A stretch of DNA of 64,000 nucleotides from Collimonas fungivorans (GCF_001584145.1 NZ_CP013232.1:3472001-3536000), one strand, 5' to 3'. Numbered from the stretch's first letter, positions 1 to 10,144 are shown. The notes: a model not told the origin generated them from the sequence alone. A program made the numbers and translations.

Positions 1-1426
1 CGGCGATGCGGACAAACACTACCTGCTTGTCGTCCACGCTCTGTATCGCCTGCGGCTGCACCGCCACCGCTACTTCGGCATCGCTGGAAACCACCTCGAC
101 ATTAACAAACAAGCCCGGCCGCCAGGCCATGTCCGGATTAGCCAAGGTGACACGCGCCTTGGCGGTGCGGGTCTGTTCGCCAAGCAAGGCGCCGACATAG
201 GAAATGCTGCCGCTGGCCTTCGACTCGAAGGCGGTGGCGCTGATCTTGACCTTTTCGCCCAGCCGCACCAGGTTCAGGTCCTTGGCCGGCACGATGATCT
301 CGGCCCACACGGTCGACAGGTCGGAGATCGTGAAAATGCTGGCGTTGGCCGCCACCGCCTCGCCCAGCGCGATGTGTTTCTCCGTCACCAGGCCATTGAA
401 CGGGGCCCGGATTTCATAACGGTTCAAGGCCCCAGGATTGCCGGCGCCGACGCCGGTGCCCAGCACATTGAGTTTCTGGCGCGCATTCTGCAGGGCGATT
501 TCAGCCTCGCTCATGACTTGCCGTGCTTGCTGGTAATCCTGTTCCGCGGATATCTTTTCTTCCCACAGCTTTTTTTCGCGCTCATAGGTAGTGCGCGCAA
601 ACGTGAAGCGCTTCTGCGCCGCCAGCAATTCGCTACGCTGCTCCGCCAGGCCGGTGCTGGCAATCACCGCCAGCAGCTGCCCCTTCTTCACCTGCTGGCC
701 GAGGCTGACCGCGACCTGCTCTACCACCCCTTCCAGGCGCGGCACCACGTGGGCGGTCTTGTCTTCGTTAAAGCGAATTTCTCCCGGCAAGGTGACTGAA
801 GTCTTCACCTTGGCGGGACCGGCGTTTTCAAGTTTGACGCCGCTGGCGGCGACCTGGGCCTGGTCCAGTTCGATCTTGCCTTCTTCCTGAGCAAATCCGG
901 CTTGCATGGACTGGTTGCCATATTGCAGCTGTAGCTTGGCGTCGAATACGTGCGGTTCAGCTATCGGCAGAGCGCTTTTGAGGAAATCCTTTTCCGGCGC
1001 GAAGCCGATTTTCTGGACTTCGCCATCCGGCCTGGTCAGCACCAGCCCCAGCCTGGCTGCATCCGGCGCCAGCGGTTTACCGTCATTGAACAGCCAGACC
1101 TGCAGGCGCGCTTCACCCGCTGCTTCGAGCATCTTCACTTCCAGCGCCAGCTTGTCCTTGGCGTACATTTTTCCGCCGTGCGGACCAGTGCTTGCCACCG
1201 GGTGGTGTTCGCCGTCCGCATGCTGGCTGTCGTGGCCGTGTTTCTCGGATGACTTTTCACCATGGTGTTCGGTATCGGCGTGCGCGGCGGCTTCCCGGTG
1301 CGTGCGCTCTTCCGGCTTATCGCCACCATTGCTGCCCGCACTCAAGTACATGCCCGCGGCGACCAGCGCGACAATCGTCGCTATGCCGGCCGCGATAGCT
1401 TTGCTTTTGCTTAAATTGATTTTCAT
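1..1426 (-). CDS. czcB: Efflux RND transporter periplasmic adaptor subunit (CzcB-like), partial
   Basis: Membrane-fusion subunit that would link an inner-membrane RND pump to the outer-membrane factor encoded just upstream in the operon. The frame stays open from ATG 1426 to the left edge, so the C-terminus is missing. An uncleaved anchor or signal segment (about residues 8-28) is followed by a His-rich stretch (about 40-75) with many HH and HxH pairs, typical of Zn/Co/Cd or Cu adaptors. Then come a barrel-sandwich half (VVPRLEGVVEQV), a long alpha hairpin and the second lipoyl half (YEIRAPFNGLVTEKHIALGE). The metal is not determined by sequence. The RND pump gene (czcA) would be expected beyond the left edge. 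Confidence 0.9.
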   Translation of the reverse strand, partial: MKINLSKSKAIAAGIATIVALVAAGMYLSAGSNGGDKPEERTHREAAAHADTEHHGEKSSEKHGHDSQHADGEHHPVASTGPHGGKMYAKDKLALEVKMLEAAGEARLQVWLFNDGKPLAPDAARLGLVLTRPDGEVQKIGFAPEKDFLKSALPIAEPHVFDAKLQLQYGNQSMQAGFAQEEGKIELDQAQVAASGVKLENAGPAKVKTSVTLPGEIRFNEDKTAHVVPRLEGVVEQVAVSLGQQVKKGQLLAVIASTGLAEQRSELLAAQKRFTFARTTYEREKKLWEEKISAEQDYQQARQVMSEAEIALQNARQKLNVLGTGVGAGNPGALNRYEIRAPFNGLVTEKHIALGEAVAANASIFTISDLSTVWAEIIVPAKDLNLVRLGEKVKISATAFESKASGSISYVGALLGEQTRTAKARVTLANPDMAWRPGLFVNVEVVSSDAEVAVAVQPQAIQSVDDKQVVFVRIA

Positions 1427-1459
1427 GTTGGCTGCTTCATAAGCTGATTGATAGGCTGG

Positions 1460-2785
1460 TTAATAAGCTAACCGCGAAGCTGACTGCGAGGAGTCGGCCG
1501 AGGGTAGGCTCCCCGCCACGCGTTCGATTTCGGTGGCGGCGCGATGGGTATCCGCGAGTGCACGCAGAGTCTGTGACTTCGCCTGGAACAGCACACGCTG
1601 CGCATCCAGCACTTCCAGGAAACTGAATTTTCCGAGCTCGAATCCCTTAGTGGTGATGTCGTAGGTTTTCTGTGCGGCCGGCAGGATTTCGTCCTGCAGC
1701 GCCGCCACTTGCTGACGCCCCAGCTTCAATCGCTCATAGGCATCCGCCAGTTCGCCATCGAGGCGCAGCTCGGCGCTTTTCTGTTCGTCGCGCGCCTTGT
1801 CGGCGCGGCGCAGCGCTTCCAGCAGGTTGCCCTGGTTGGCATCAAACACCGGGATGGGAATCGACAGGCCGAAAATCATCTGATTGCGCCCGACTTCCTC
1901 CGCCCGTTTGCTGCCGATGCTGACGGTAACATCGGGAATCCGGCGACTGCGCTCCAGCTCTGCCAGGGCCTGGCGACGTTCCACTTCCAGCCGCGCCCTG
2001 GCATACGCCGGGGAATTCCGCAGGCGCGCCTGCAATGAATCGAATGCGGGTAGCGCCGGCAGCTTGTTTATTTCGCCGTCGACAGCCGAAAAAGCGAGGC
2101 TGCTGTCGCCCCAGGTGGCTGCCAGGCGCCGGCGCGCGATATTCAGCGTACTGTCGGCCTGCTGCAGATCGACCTCGACACCAGCCTCGGCGACGCGCGC
2201 CTTGGTCTCTTCGATCGGCGCCACCTTGCCGGCGATAACCCGTTTCGCGGTGAGCGCGGTAGCCCGTTGCGCCAGCTGCTGCGAGCTGCGCAGCAGCTGC
2301 AGATTCTCCTGTGCTTCCAGCACCGCAAAATATGCCGCAACTACTGCAGCTTGTATGTCGGCGCGTTTGGCAAGCAGGTCAGCATTGGCCGTATCCCGTC
2401 CCTTTTCCGCAGCGGCGATCCGCGCGCCGCGTTTACCACCCAGCTCCAGCGCCTGGTTCAGTTGTATGGTGGTAGTCCGGGTCGCCTTGCGGGTGTCTTC
2501 CAGCAAGGTCGAGAGTTCTGGATTGGGCCTGGCGCCGGCTTGTAAAACGGAAGCGTCGACTGCGGCAACCTCAAGCACCGCCGCGGCCAGTTCCGGATTG
2601 CTCTTGAATGCCTGCGCCAGCGCTTGCTCCAGCGTCAGTTTGCTGCCGGCATCGCTGCTCTTGAGCGGCGGCAGCCTGTAATTGATGGCCGGCGGCGCGG
2701 CCGCCGGTTTTGCTTCCTGCGCCAAGGATAGCTGGGGCTGGCAGGCCAGTACCGCCAGGCCGAGCGGCAAGAAAAGCTTATACAT
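1460..2785 (-). CDS. czcC: TolC-family outer-membrane efflux protein (CzcC-like)
   Basis: Outer-membrane channel of a tripartite metal efflux system, 441 aa, the usual length for CzcC. It has a signal peptide (about residues 1-22, ending LSLAQ) and two OEP repeats with long heptad-like helices; the first repeat opens with EQALAQAFKSNPELAAA and the second with SPAYARARLEVERRQALAEL. It lies 33 nt upstream of the czcB-like gene in the same direction, so the two are very likely cotranscribed. A TGACA-N4-TGTCA element sits 22 nt upstream of the start. Confidence 0.9.
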   Translation of the reverse strand: MYKLFLPLGLAVLACQPQLSLAQEAKPAAAPPAINYRLPPLKSSDAGSKLTLEQALAQAFKSNPELAAAVLEVAAVDASVLQAGARPNPELSTLLEDTRKATRTTTIQLNQALELGGKRGARIAAAEKGRDTANADLLAKRADIQAAVVAAYFAVLEAQENLQLLRSSQQLAQRATALTAKRVIAGKVAPIEETKARVAEAGVEVDLQQADSTLNIARRRLAATWGDSSLAFSAVDGEINKLPALPAFDSLQARLRNSPAYARARLEVERRQALAELERSRRIPDVTVSIGSKRAEEVGRNQMIFGLSIPIPVFDANQGNLLEALRRADKARDEQKSAELRLDGELADAYERLKLGRQQVAALQDEILPAAQKTYDITTKGFELGKFSFLEVLDAQRVLFQAKSQTLRALADTHRAATEIERVAGSLPSADSSQSASRLAY

Positions 2786-2874
2786 GACTACTCCCCTTCA
2801 AAACAACTGACAGCTGTGTCAACCCGCATGGCAGGCGGGTCGCCAGACCCGCGCCATGAAACCTGCCGCATGAA

Positions 2875-3162
2875 TCAATGACCGGCATAAACCGGGGCGA
2901 TCTTCTGGTGCGATTCGTCTGTCACCGGCTTCGAAGGAGCCGCCATGCCGCCCTTGCTGCCGCCGTCGGGCGTCTTCGGGTACTGGGCATTTCCCACCGA
3001 CATCTGGCCCGCGGCCCGCGCCTGCTCGAGTTCGCGCACGACTTCGGCGCGGGTCTTGCCTGCTGCTGGTGCCGAAGACTGCGCCGAGGACTGCGCCATG
3101 ACGCTGCCGGCAGCAGCCAACAGAACAACAACGACGGACATTTGCTTGATATTCATCTGCAT
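2875..3162 (-). CDS. DUF4148 domain-containing exported protein
   Basis: Small periplasmic protein of unknown function, 95 aa. It has a clear signal peptide (IKQMSVVVVLLAAAGSVMAQ) followed by the DUF4148 signature TRAEVVRELEQARAAG and a short region with NAQYPKTP. DUF4148 proteins are common in Burkholderiales and often lie near metal or stress genes. A second Met three residues in (MNIKQ) is an equally good start. It is transcribed towards the czcCB-like genes and 89 nt upstream of czcC, so it may be the first or second gene of a metal-induced operon. Confidence 0.8.
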   Translation of the reverse strand: MQMNIKQMSVVVVLLAAAGSVMAQSSAQSSAPAAGKTRAEVVRELEQARAAGQMSVGNAQYPKTPDGGSKGGMAAPSKPVTDESHQKIAPVYAGH

Positions 3163-3249
3163 CTCCTATTCATCTGGGAACACCCCAGCGGCCAGCCGGC
3201 TGTATCAGCGCGGCAGCTGCGTCGGAGTAATGGGCGAGAAGGCCTACGT

Positions 3250-3444
3250 TCAGGCGCCGGAGTAAATCGATTTTTTCGGACCATCCTGCTTATGGTCGTG
3301 CTTGCCGGACTTGCTCTTGCCCGCCTCCTTTGTTGCTTCGGCTTTGGCCGGCGCTGCCGGCTTGTCTGCAGCAGGCGCCTGCGCCAGTGCGACACCGCTG
3401 GCCGTGATCAGAGTCAGTACGGTAAATAATTGTTTAGCGTTCAT
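3250..3444 (-). CDS. Small exported Lys/His-rich protein
   Basis: A 64-aa protein with a signal peptide (NAKQLFTVLTLITASGVALAQ) and a mature part rich in Ala, Pro, Lys and His (KSKSGKHDHKQ). I chose ATG 3444 because GGAGG lies 6-10 nt upstream; the open frame extends further upstream to 3522 but that part has no signal-like sequence. No domain is recognised. It is the first gene of the minus-strand metal cluster, next to the palindromic operator at 3558-3579, so a role in periplasmic metal binding is a reasonable inference, not a demonstrated one. Confidence 0.7.
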   Translation of the reverse strand: MNAKQLFTVLTLITASGVALAQAPAADKPAAPAKAEATKEAGKSKSGKHDHKQDGPKKSIYSGA

Positions 3445-3557
3445 TTCAACCTCCAGGAAATTAAGAAAGGATTCAACGATGCCGCCATTTGCAGAACCGC
3501 CTGGGCTGCATCGTTGAACCAAGTGTAGAAAGGGGACGGAAACCGGAAGGTGACGGC

Positions 3558-3579
3558 TGGATTACGCTTTTGTAATCCA
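3558..3579. promoter_or_regulatory. Palindromic operator of the metal-response type
   Basis: TGGATTAC-N6-GTAATCCA is a perfect 8-bp inverted repeat between the divergent metal-resistance operon (starting at 3444) and the response-regulator gene (3661). Size and spacing resemble the cop/cus boxes bound by CopR, CusR and CzcR-type OmpR-family regulators, so it probably controls both directions. Confidence 0.6.
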
Positions 3580-3660
3580 CCGCTGCCGGGTTCTGTAAGA
3601 TAATCGCCAGTAATCAGCTGTAACTCGCAGCAACAACACACGCAAGCAGAAGGGTGATAT

Positions 3661-4332
3661 ATGCGCATCCTGTTGGTGGAAGACGAGCCCAAGGCGGGCG
3701 AATACCTGCGCAAGGGATTGAGCGAATCAGGTTATGTGGTCGACTGGGTCCGCACCGGCACCGATGGCCTGCACTGCGCCACCACGGAAGACTATGACCT
3801 GATCGTGCTGGACGTCATGCTGCCCGGCATGGACGGCTGGCTGGTGATCAGCGAGCTGCGCAAGACCCATTCGACGCCGGTGCTGTTCCTGACCGCGCGC
3901 GACGAAGTCGACGACCGCATCAAGGGCCTGGAGCTGGGCGCCGACGACTACCTGGTGAAGCCTTTCGCATTTGCCGAACTGGTGGCAAGGATCCGCACCC
4001 TGCTGCGGCGCGGGCCGATCCGCGAATCCGACCTGCTGCACATCGCCGACATGGAAATCGACGTCATGAAACGGCGCGTCACGCGTAACGGCGAACGCAT
4101 CGACCTCACCACCAAGGAATTTTCCCTGCTGCACCTGATGGCCAAACGCCAGTCGGAAGTATTGTCGCGCTCGCTGATTGCGTCGCAGGTGTGGGACATG
4201 AATTTCGACAGCGACACCAACGTCGTCGACGTCGCCATACGGCGCCTGCGCATCAAGATCGACGAACCGTATGCCCCGCCGCTGATCCATACCGTGCGCG
4301 GCATGGGCTACGTGCTGGAGGACCGGACTTGA
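3661..4332 (+). CDS. Heavy-metal response regulator (OmpR family, CzcR/CopR-like)
   Basis: DNA-binding response regulator of 223 aa. The receiver domain (about 1-115) has the acidic pair E7/D8, the phospho-acceptor D51 in [13 protein letters not shown] and the conserved K of VKPFAF. The C-terminal winged helix (about 125-220) contains [19 protein letters not shown] and the end motif [11 protein letters not shown], typical of the CusR/CopR/CzcR group. Its stop overlaps the sensor kinase start by 4 nt (TTGA). It is divergent from the efflux and small exported genes, which are its likely targets. Whether it senses Cu, Ag, Zn, Co or Cd cannot be read from sequence. Confidence 0.93.
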   Translation: MRILLVEDEPKAGEYLRKGLSESGYVVDWVRTGTDGLHCATTEDYDLIVLDVMLPGMDGWLVISELRKTHSTPVLFLTARDEVDDRIKGLELGADDYLVKPFAFAELVARIRTLLRRGPIRESDLLHIADMEIDVMKRRVTRNGERIDLTTKEFSLLHLMAKRQSEVLSRSLIASQVWDMNFDSDTNVVDVAIRRLRIKIDEPYAPPLIHTVRGMGYVLEDRT

Positions 4333-5735
4333 GGCTGCAGGCGCCGCGCTCGCTGACCGTCCGCCTGGCGCTGCTGTTTGCGCTGGCGACCCTGCTCACG
4401 TTTACCATGGTCGGCAGCTATCTGTATTATTCGCTGGCGCGCCAGCTGGAACACCATGACGACCAGGAGCTGATGGGAAAAATCACCCTGATGCGCCACC
4501 TCGCAGCCAAAGCCAGGTCAGTGCAGGCGATACGCGACGATCCGCACTCATTCATGGACGCCACGCTCGGCCACGACGACCTGCTGCTGATACTGCGCAG
4601 CGCCGACGGCGCGCCGCTGCTCGACACCCGGCCCGAAGCCGGCAGCCTGCCTGCGCTGCCGATGACTGCCGCCGGCCAGGTGCCCGATGAAAAATCCCGG
4701 CAGAACCTGCGCACCTCGGCCGGCCTGCCGGTAAGGGCGACAGCGCTCTGGGCCAGCATCGACAACAGCGGCGAAAAAATGCAGATCATCGTCGCCCACA
4801 ATACCAGCGACAGTATCGCCATGCTGGCCAGCTACCGCCAGCAGATACTCGGCGCGGCGCTGTCTGGCGCAATCCTGGCAGCCTTGCTGGGTTATGTGCT
4901 GGTGCGGCGCGGCTTGCGCCCTGCCCGCCTGATTGCGCAGCAGGCGCATTCCATCACCGCGCAGCGCCTGGACCGCGGACTGGACGTCGCCAGTGCGCCA
5001 TATGAATTGCAGCAGCTGGTGGTCGCCTTCAACGGCATGCTGGACCGGCTGCACGACAGCTTCCAGCGCCTGTCGCAGTTTTCTGCCGACCTCGCGCACG
5101 ACCTGCGCACGCCGATCAACAACCTGATGGTGCAGACCCAGGTGGCGCTGGCGCAACCGCGTTTGCCCGAAGAATACCAAGGGCTGCTGGTATCCAACGT
5201 GGAAGAGTACGAACGGCTGGCGCGCATGCTCGACAATATGCTGTTCCTGGCGCGCGCCGACCATGCGCATGTCGCGGTCGCCTTCGGCCAGCTCGACTGC
5301 CAACTGGAGCTGGAACGCATCGCCGACTACTTTGAAGGAGTAGCGGAGGACAGCGGCGTCCGCCTGGAAATCGCCGCCTCCGGCAGCATACGGGCAGACG
5401 CCATGCTGTTGCGGCGCGCGATCAGCAACCTGGTCGCCAATGCGATCCGCTATACCGCGGCAGGACAAACGATTGTGCTGGGAGCGGCGCAGGCCGGACA
5501 GGAAACCGTGATCAGCGTCAGCAATCCCGGTCCGCAGATAGCGGATTCGGCCGTCCCGAGACTGTTTGACCGTTTCTACCGGGCCGATCCGGCGCGCAGC
5601 GATTCGGCCTCCTCGGCCGGGCTTGGGCTGGCCATCGTGCAGTCGATCATGAAACTGCATGGCGGCCGGGTCGAACTGAGCCGCAGCGCGGACCAGATGA
5701 CTGTATTCAAGCTGCACTTTCCTGCGGACAGGTGA
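4329..5735 (+). CDS. Heavy-metal sensor histidine kinase (CusS/CzcS-like)
   Basis: Membrane sensor kinase of 468 aa. I chose the TTG at 4329, overlapping the regulator stop as TTGA, because the first helix ([21 protein letters not shown]) starts straight after it; an upstream ATG at 4191 in this frame would lie deep inside the regulator gene. Order: TM1, periplasmic sensor domain of about 130 residues, TM2 ([20 protein letters not shown]), HAMP, H-box with His257 ([16 protein letters not shown]), N-box ([13 protein letters not shown]) and G-box ([18 protein letters not shown]). It is followed by a bidirectional terminator. Confidence 0.9.
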   Translation: MRLQAPRSLTVRLALLFALATLLTFTMVGSYLYYSLARQLEHHDDQELMGKITLMRHLAAKARSVQAIRDDPHSFMDATLGHDDLLLILRSADGAPLLDTRPEAGSLPALPMTAAGQVPDEKSRQNLRTSAGLPVRATALWASIDNSGEKMQIIVAHNTSDSIAMLASYRQQILGAALSGAILAALLGYVLVRRGLRPARLIAQQAHSITAQRLDRGLDVASAPYELQQLVVAFNGMLDRLHDSFQRLSQFSADLAHDLRTPINNLMVQTQVALAQPRLPEEYQGLLVSNVEEYERLARMLDNMLFLARADHAHVAVAFGQLDCQLELERIADYFEGVAEDSGVRLEIAASGSIRADAMLLRRAISNLVANAIRYTAAGQTIVLGAAQAGQETVISVSNPGPQIADSAVPRLFDRFYRADPARSDSASSAGLGLAIVQSIMKLHGGRVELSRSADQMTVFKLHFPADR

Positions 5736-5737
5736 AA

Positions 5738-5769
5738 AAAAACCACGCAACAATCATTGCGTGGTTTTT
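5738..5769. terminator. Bidirectional Rho-independent terminator
   Basis: A perfect 10-bp GC-containing stem (5741-5750 with 5757-5766) extended by A/T tracts to 13 bp, with the 6-nt loop CAATCA. It ends the sensor kinase gene on the plus strand and the cytochrome gene on the minus strand. Confidence 0.9.
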
Positions 5770-5799
5770 GTCCGCTGTTTTGTCCGTAACGGATGAATC

Positions 5800-6150
5800 T
5801 TATTTGCGCAGCACCAAGGTCGTCGGCAAGCTGTGCAGGTAGGCCGCGATATCCTGTATTTCCTGATGCGACAGCGTTTTCGCCACCCCGCCCATGACCG
5901 CATTGTTACGGCCGTTCGGACCATCGCCGCCGCGCTGGTAGGCAATCAGGGCGTGCTGCAGGTAATCCTGATGCTGACCGGCCAGGCGCGGAATATCCGG
6001 AGTGGTCGGGCTGTGAAAATCGGCGCCGTGGCAGGAAGCGCAAGCATATTTTTTCGCAGCTGCAGCACCTGCTGCGATATTCCCCGCTGCGTGGGCATTC
6101 AGGAATGTGGCGGAAAGCAGAAACACCACGCCAGAAAAAATCTTTTTCAT
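5800..6150 (-). CDS. Class I c-type cytochrome
   Basis: Small periplasmic monohaem cytochrome of 116 aa. It has a signal peptide (residues 1-21, ending NAHA), the haem-binding motif CASCH (C37, C40, H41) and a likely axial Met in NNAVMGGVAKTLS. The sequence ends with the helix QEIQDIAAYLHSLP, typical of the cytochrome c553/c4 type. It lies 12 nt downstream of a second small cytochrome on the same strand, and the two probably form one transcript. The redox partner is unknown. Confidence 0.9.
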   Translation of the reverse strand: MKKIFSGVVFLLSATFLNAHAAGNIAAGAAAAKKYACASCHGADFHSPTTPDIPRLAGQHQDYLQHALIAYQRGGDGPNGRNNAVMGGVAKTLSHQEIQDIAAYLHSLPTTLVLRK

Positions 6151-6162
6151 TATGTGGGTCCC

Positions 6163-6483
6163 TTATTTCTGCTGCGAATAATATGCCGCAATATCGGCCA
6201 TGTCCTGATCGGACAGGCTGGCTGCGATACCGCGCATGGTTGGCATCTTGCGATCGCCCTTTTTATAAGCTGCCAGCGCATTCTGAATATATTGCGCAGA
6301 CTGGCCGCCAAGCATGGGCACTTGATAGACTTCCGGGAAGGTAGCTTTATAGCCGGGAATACCGTGGCAGCCGATACACATCGATACCTTGTTTTCAGCT
6401 GCCTTGGCGTTGCCTACCACGTCCGCGGCTGCGGCCAGGTTGGCAAGACTCGCGAGCGCGAGAAGTGCAATTAGTTTTTTCAT
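6163..6483 (-). CDS. Class I c-type cytochrome
   Basis: Periplasmic monohaem cytochrome of 106 aa with a signal peptide ending LAAAA, haem motif CIGCH (C36, C39, H40) and likely axial Met in KMPTMRGIA. The C-terminal helix is DQDMADIAAYYSQQ. It is the first gene of a two-cytochrome unit. Tandem small cytochromes of this kind can act as a c4-type pair, but no oxidase or dehydrogenase gene is nearby to name a partner. Confidence 0.9.
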   Translation of the reverse strand: MKKLIALLALASLANLAAAADVVGNAKAAENKVSMCIGCHGIPGYKATFPEVYQVPMLGGQSAQYIQNALAAYKKGDRKMPTMRGIAASLSDQDMADIAAYYSQQK

Positions 6484-6776
6484 ATTAGCTGGGTAATTTG
6501 TAGCGAAACCGGTTTAAGGAACCATGAAAAACCTGCCGCGTGTCCAGGCTGCGTGTCTCCCGCCGCCCCTGCGCCGCTTAATACGGTTTTCCTGTCCCTT
6601 TTACTGCGAACTTGCCGCGAATATTGCCTCAAATACTGCAGGAAATACAGCGCGGGCAACAGATATACTCCATACGCCTTGCTGCATATACTGCGGCATT
6701 CATTGGGCACTTACTGCCAAGGTAGCCCTGCCCGACGCCAACTGCCGTCGCTACCCTACACCAAAACCGGCTAATT
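6484..6776. other. Intergenic region, no gene seen
   Basis: This 293-nt stretch lies between the Gcr-family gene end and the cytochrome start, both on the minus strand. Short open frames exist but have no ribosome-binding site or protein-like composition. It should contain the cytochrome promoter; I could not pick a convincing -35/-10 pair. Confidence 0.5.
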
Positions 6777-9142
6777 TTACCCCAAGAAACAGGCACAGTC
6801 CACGCCCGCCAATGCCAAAATCGCGGCATTTGCGGGGCTCGGGCTATCAATTTCCACTGGTTTGACCCGCTTTTGCCGGCGCTGCCGCCGCCAGGCGGGT
6901 GCAGCGGCCGTTTCAGCCGTGGCGGCTGCCGGGCTGGCGTTGCCGCAAGGGGACGCCTCCGACGGCGAAACGGGCTCGGCGGGATCGCCGCCGATGCTGT
7001 GGGCCGCGGCCGTATCGGCCTGCGGGACAACCGCTGCCGCAGCAACCGCCGGCCGCTCGGGGAACAGGAAAGAACGCGGCGAGGCGCTGAAACGGCGCAG
7101 CACCGCCCGGAACACCAGACGCCGGATGCGCGCCGGCACATCGCGCGCGCGCAAAGCCAGGGTCAGCGCGCAGGCAAACGAGACGCCGACATTCAATACA
7201 GCGATGCTGGCTATCCCGGCTACCGCCAGCCAGAATTGCGGCGCCGCCAGCACTTCCCAGCCCAGGCTGCTGGCGGCGGCGGTCAGCGAGCCGGTGGCCA
7301 GCGTCACATGGCGCACATCCAGCGGCAAGCCGAAGAACTGCGCCAGCACCGGCGTCATCCCCAGCAGCAGGCCGAGCGAGACATTACCGGCAATCTGCGC
7401 CACGTTGCGGTCCAGCCAGGCAGCCCAGCGTTCGGCCCGCATCGCTCCCAGCACGAACACCAGGCGTCGCTGGTGGGTCAGCGCTTCGCGCAGGCGGCGC
7501 AGGGCAAACCAGTTGTCGGCAAAACCCGAGACCAGGCTCGACAGCCACAGCAAGATCCCGGTGAAGGCGGCAAACAAGGGCGTCGGCCCGATCACCGACA
7601 GGCTGTGCAGGCTGGCGCTGGCATGCTCGGCCGTCATCATCGGCGCGTCGGTGGCCAGCATGATGGCGCCGGAAATCAGCAGCATCACGGGTACCACTCC
7701 CATCAGGTTGCCGAACACCGCCGCCGCTTGCGAACGCAGCAGCAAGGCGATTTCGCCCAGCAAGGCGCGCAGGCCCTCTACCGTATCCAGCTGTCCCATC
7801 TTGGAGGCCAGCACCGGCGCCGTCACCGCCGGCTGCTTGGTGGCCAGCACGCCGCCGACGGCGGAAATCGCCATGAAGCTGACGGCATAATTGAGGGAAG
7901 CGAAGATCCCCTCGAAGAATCGCGCCGCGCCGACCGCCGATACCAGAGACTTGCCGAGCACGGTAAACGCCGTGATGACGCCGCCGCGCCCGGCAGCTTT
8001 CAGCATGGCGCGGTATTCCTTGCTGTCGCGGGCGATGTAATGTTCGCCATGATCGGCGTTGCGCTCAACCATCTTGCGCGCCAGCAAAGAGAAACTGCGC
8101 TGTATCAGTCCACGCACCGATGAGCGCTGATGATGCGCCGCGATCAGGTCGCCCAGCAGAGCCTGGATCTGCCCGGCACCCGGTTGCCCGGCGCCCGTCT
8201 CGGCATCCTGGCTTGCTGCACCGTTGCTGTAAATCACGGAGCGCAGGTCGGTCAGCAGCGCCATCCGCGTCAGCTGCGCGCGCATGCGTTCGACCCGGTA
8301 GACCAGGCTGACCGACACGCCATGCTCGTCAAGATGGGCATAGATCCTGTCGGTCTGCGCCTGGCATACGGCAATCAGCATGCGCACGCTGCGCAAGGCC
8401 GCCTCATCGCGCGGGCTGACATACAAATAGGTTTCCAGTTCGCGCCGCAAAACCATGAACGGGGTTGCCTGCAAAGGCATCTTCGGATCAAGCTTCTGGC
8501 GGAACGCCTTGCTGATGCCGTCCGCCAGCACCGTCGCCGCCAGGTAGATCAGCGCCTCGTCGATCTGCTGCTGGTAGCTATGGGCGATGCCGTCGTCGGC
8601 AATCAGTTTCCAGATTTGCGCCACGCTTTGCTTGTCCAGGGCCAGCAGCCAGTCGGCGTCTTCCGGGGTTGGAAACAGGGCAGTAAACAAAGCGGACAAA
8701 TCGGCCTCGAACGGCGGTTTCGGCAGCACCAGCTTCACCGCGTGTTCGGTCAGCTCACTGAAGAACGCCGGTTCATGCGGCAGCCCGGTGGCGCAAAACA
8801 GCTCGGGCCGGCCGCCTCGCGCAAGGTTTTCTGCAATGTGGCTTGCACTACCCGGCGGACGTCGCGGTTGCTGTCCAGCCATTCCAGCAGGAAACGCAGG
8901 CGCTGCTGCTTGACCCGCAACCTGGCGTCGTCGTCGAGCATGGAAACTTTAGGGACGTGGCGCAGCCACTGGACAATATCGATGATCCAGTTGGCGCGTT
9001 CCTGCCAGGAATAAAATGGATTGGCACGGCGCATCAAAGCGTCGACCTGGGTGGCGTGGTGCCGGCTATCTGCCTCCAGGTGCCGCTCGCCGTGTCGAAA
9101 CCGGCGCCACATTACCCGCAGGCGGAGAAACAGAATTTTCAT
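6777..9142 (-). pseudogene. Gcr-type 'site-specific recombinase' family membrane protein, frameshifted
   Basis: The product would be 788 aa, matching the family historically called site-specific recombinase Gcr (SpecificRecomb), which in fact looks like a polytopic membrane protein. Residues from ATG 9142 (MKILFLRLRVMWRRF) run in one frame to about 8812. The rest (ELFCATGLPHEPAFFSEL onward to 6777) continues in another frame. Adding one base near 8804-8814 restores a continuous frame. The C-terminal half has several hydrophobic segments (MGVVPVMLLISGAIMLA and FQWLAVAG-type stretches). It could be a genuine disruption, but see the finding on four similar sites. No recombinase catalytic motif is visible, so DNA recombination is not supported. 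Confidence 0.75.
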
Positions 9143-9284
9143 TGGCTATTTTTACAACAATGCGATAACAGTGAGGATGAGCTTGTCTTGTCAGGACAGC
9201 GCGTTTTTGAGCCTGGGCCAGCCAATCGGCCATCTCGTTTATACTCGGCCTTGTTTACTCCCTTATTGCTTCCTCATCACGACA

Positions 9285-10139
9285 ATGCGACCTGAGACAC
9301 GTTTTGAAAGTTCCCCCAGTTACGTCGCTACCGACGACCTGAAACTGGCAGTCAACGCGGCCCTGACGCTGCAACGGCCATTGCTGATCAAGGGCGAGCC
9401 GGGCACCGGCAAAACCATGCTGGCCGAAGAAGTGGCCGCCGCCCTCAACATGCCCTTGCTGCAATGGCATATCAAGTCGACCACAAAAGCCCAGCAAGGC
9501 TTGTACGAATACGACGCCGTATCACGCCTGCGCGATTCGCAGCTGGGAGACGCCAGGGTCAAGGACATCCACAACTACATCGTCAAAGGTGTCCTGTGGC
9601 AAGCGTTTGATGCAGACGAACAAGTGGTATTGCTGATCGATGAGATCGACAAAGCAGACATTGAGTTCCCCAACGACTTGCTGCGCGAGCTGGACCGCAT
9701 GGAATTTTACGTTTATGAAACACGTGAAATGGTGCGCGCCAAGCACCGGCCGCTGGTCATCATTACCTCGAACAATGAAAAGGAATTGCCGGACGCCTTC
9801 CTGCGCCGCTGTTTCTTCCATTACATCAAGTTCCCGGACAAGGCGACCATGCAGGACATCGTCAATGTGCACTTCCCCAACCTGAAAAAAGACTTGCTGG
9901 CGCAGGCGCTGGAAACCTTCTACCAGGTGCGCGACGTCGCCGGGCTGAAGAAGAAACCGTCGACCTCGGAACTGCTGGACTGGCTCAAGCTGCTGCTGGC
10001 TGAAGACATCCCGCCGGAAGCCCTGCACAGCAGCGACGCCAAGGCGCTGGTGCCGCCGCTGCACGGCGCCCTGCTGAAGAACGAACAGGATGTGCATCTG
10101 TTTGAGCGCCTGGTGTTCATGGCCAGGAAAAACCGGTAA
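9285..10139 (+). CDS. MoxR-family AAA+ ATPase
   Basis: AAA+ ATPase of 284 aa with Walker A GEPGTGKT (residues 37-44), Walker B VVLLIDEIDKAD, sensor-1 region VIITSNNEKELPDAFLRRC and an arginine finger in that stretch. Start ATG 9285 fits the family N-terminus; the frame extends upstream but that part is unlike the family. MoxR ATPases act as chaperones that insert cofactors or mature complexes with a VWA partner. The VWA gene follows after 5 nt. No dehydrogenase target is adjacent, so the client is unknown. Confidence 0.92.
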   Translation: MRPETRFESSPSYVATDDLKLAVNAALTLQRPLLIKGEPGTGKTMLAEEVAAALNMPLLQWHIKSTTKAQQGLYEYDAVSRLRDSQLGDARVKDIHNYIVKGVLWQAFDADEQVVLLIDEIDKADIEFPNDLLRELDRMEFYVYETREMVRAKHRPLVIITSNNEKELPDAFLRRCFFHYIKFPDKATMQDIVNVHFPNLKKDLLAQALETFYQVRDVAGLKKKPSTSELLDWLKLLLAEDIPPEALHSSDAKALVPPLHGALLKNEQDVHLFERLVFMARKNR

Positions 10140-10144
10140 ATCCC

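Noticed and set aside
2808..2821. TGACA-N4-TGTCA element before the czcC-like gene as a CusR site
   Set aside because: Short arms and no supporting -10; the stronger palindrome at 3558-3579 is preferred as the operator.
6777..9142. Gcr-family 'recombinase' as a mobile element
   Set aside because: No recombinase catalytic motif, hydrophobic segments dominate, and no flanking repeats or integration sites were seen.
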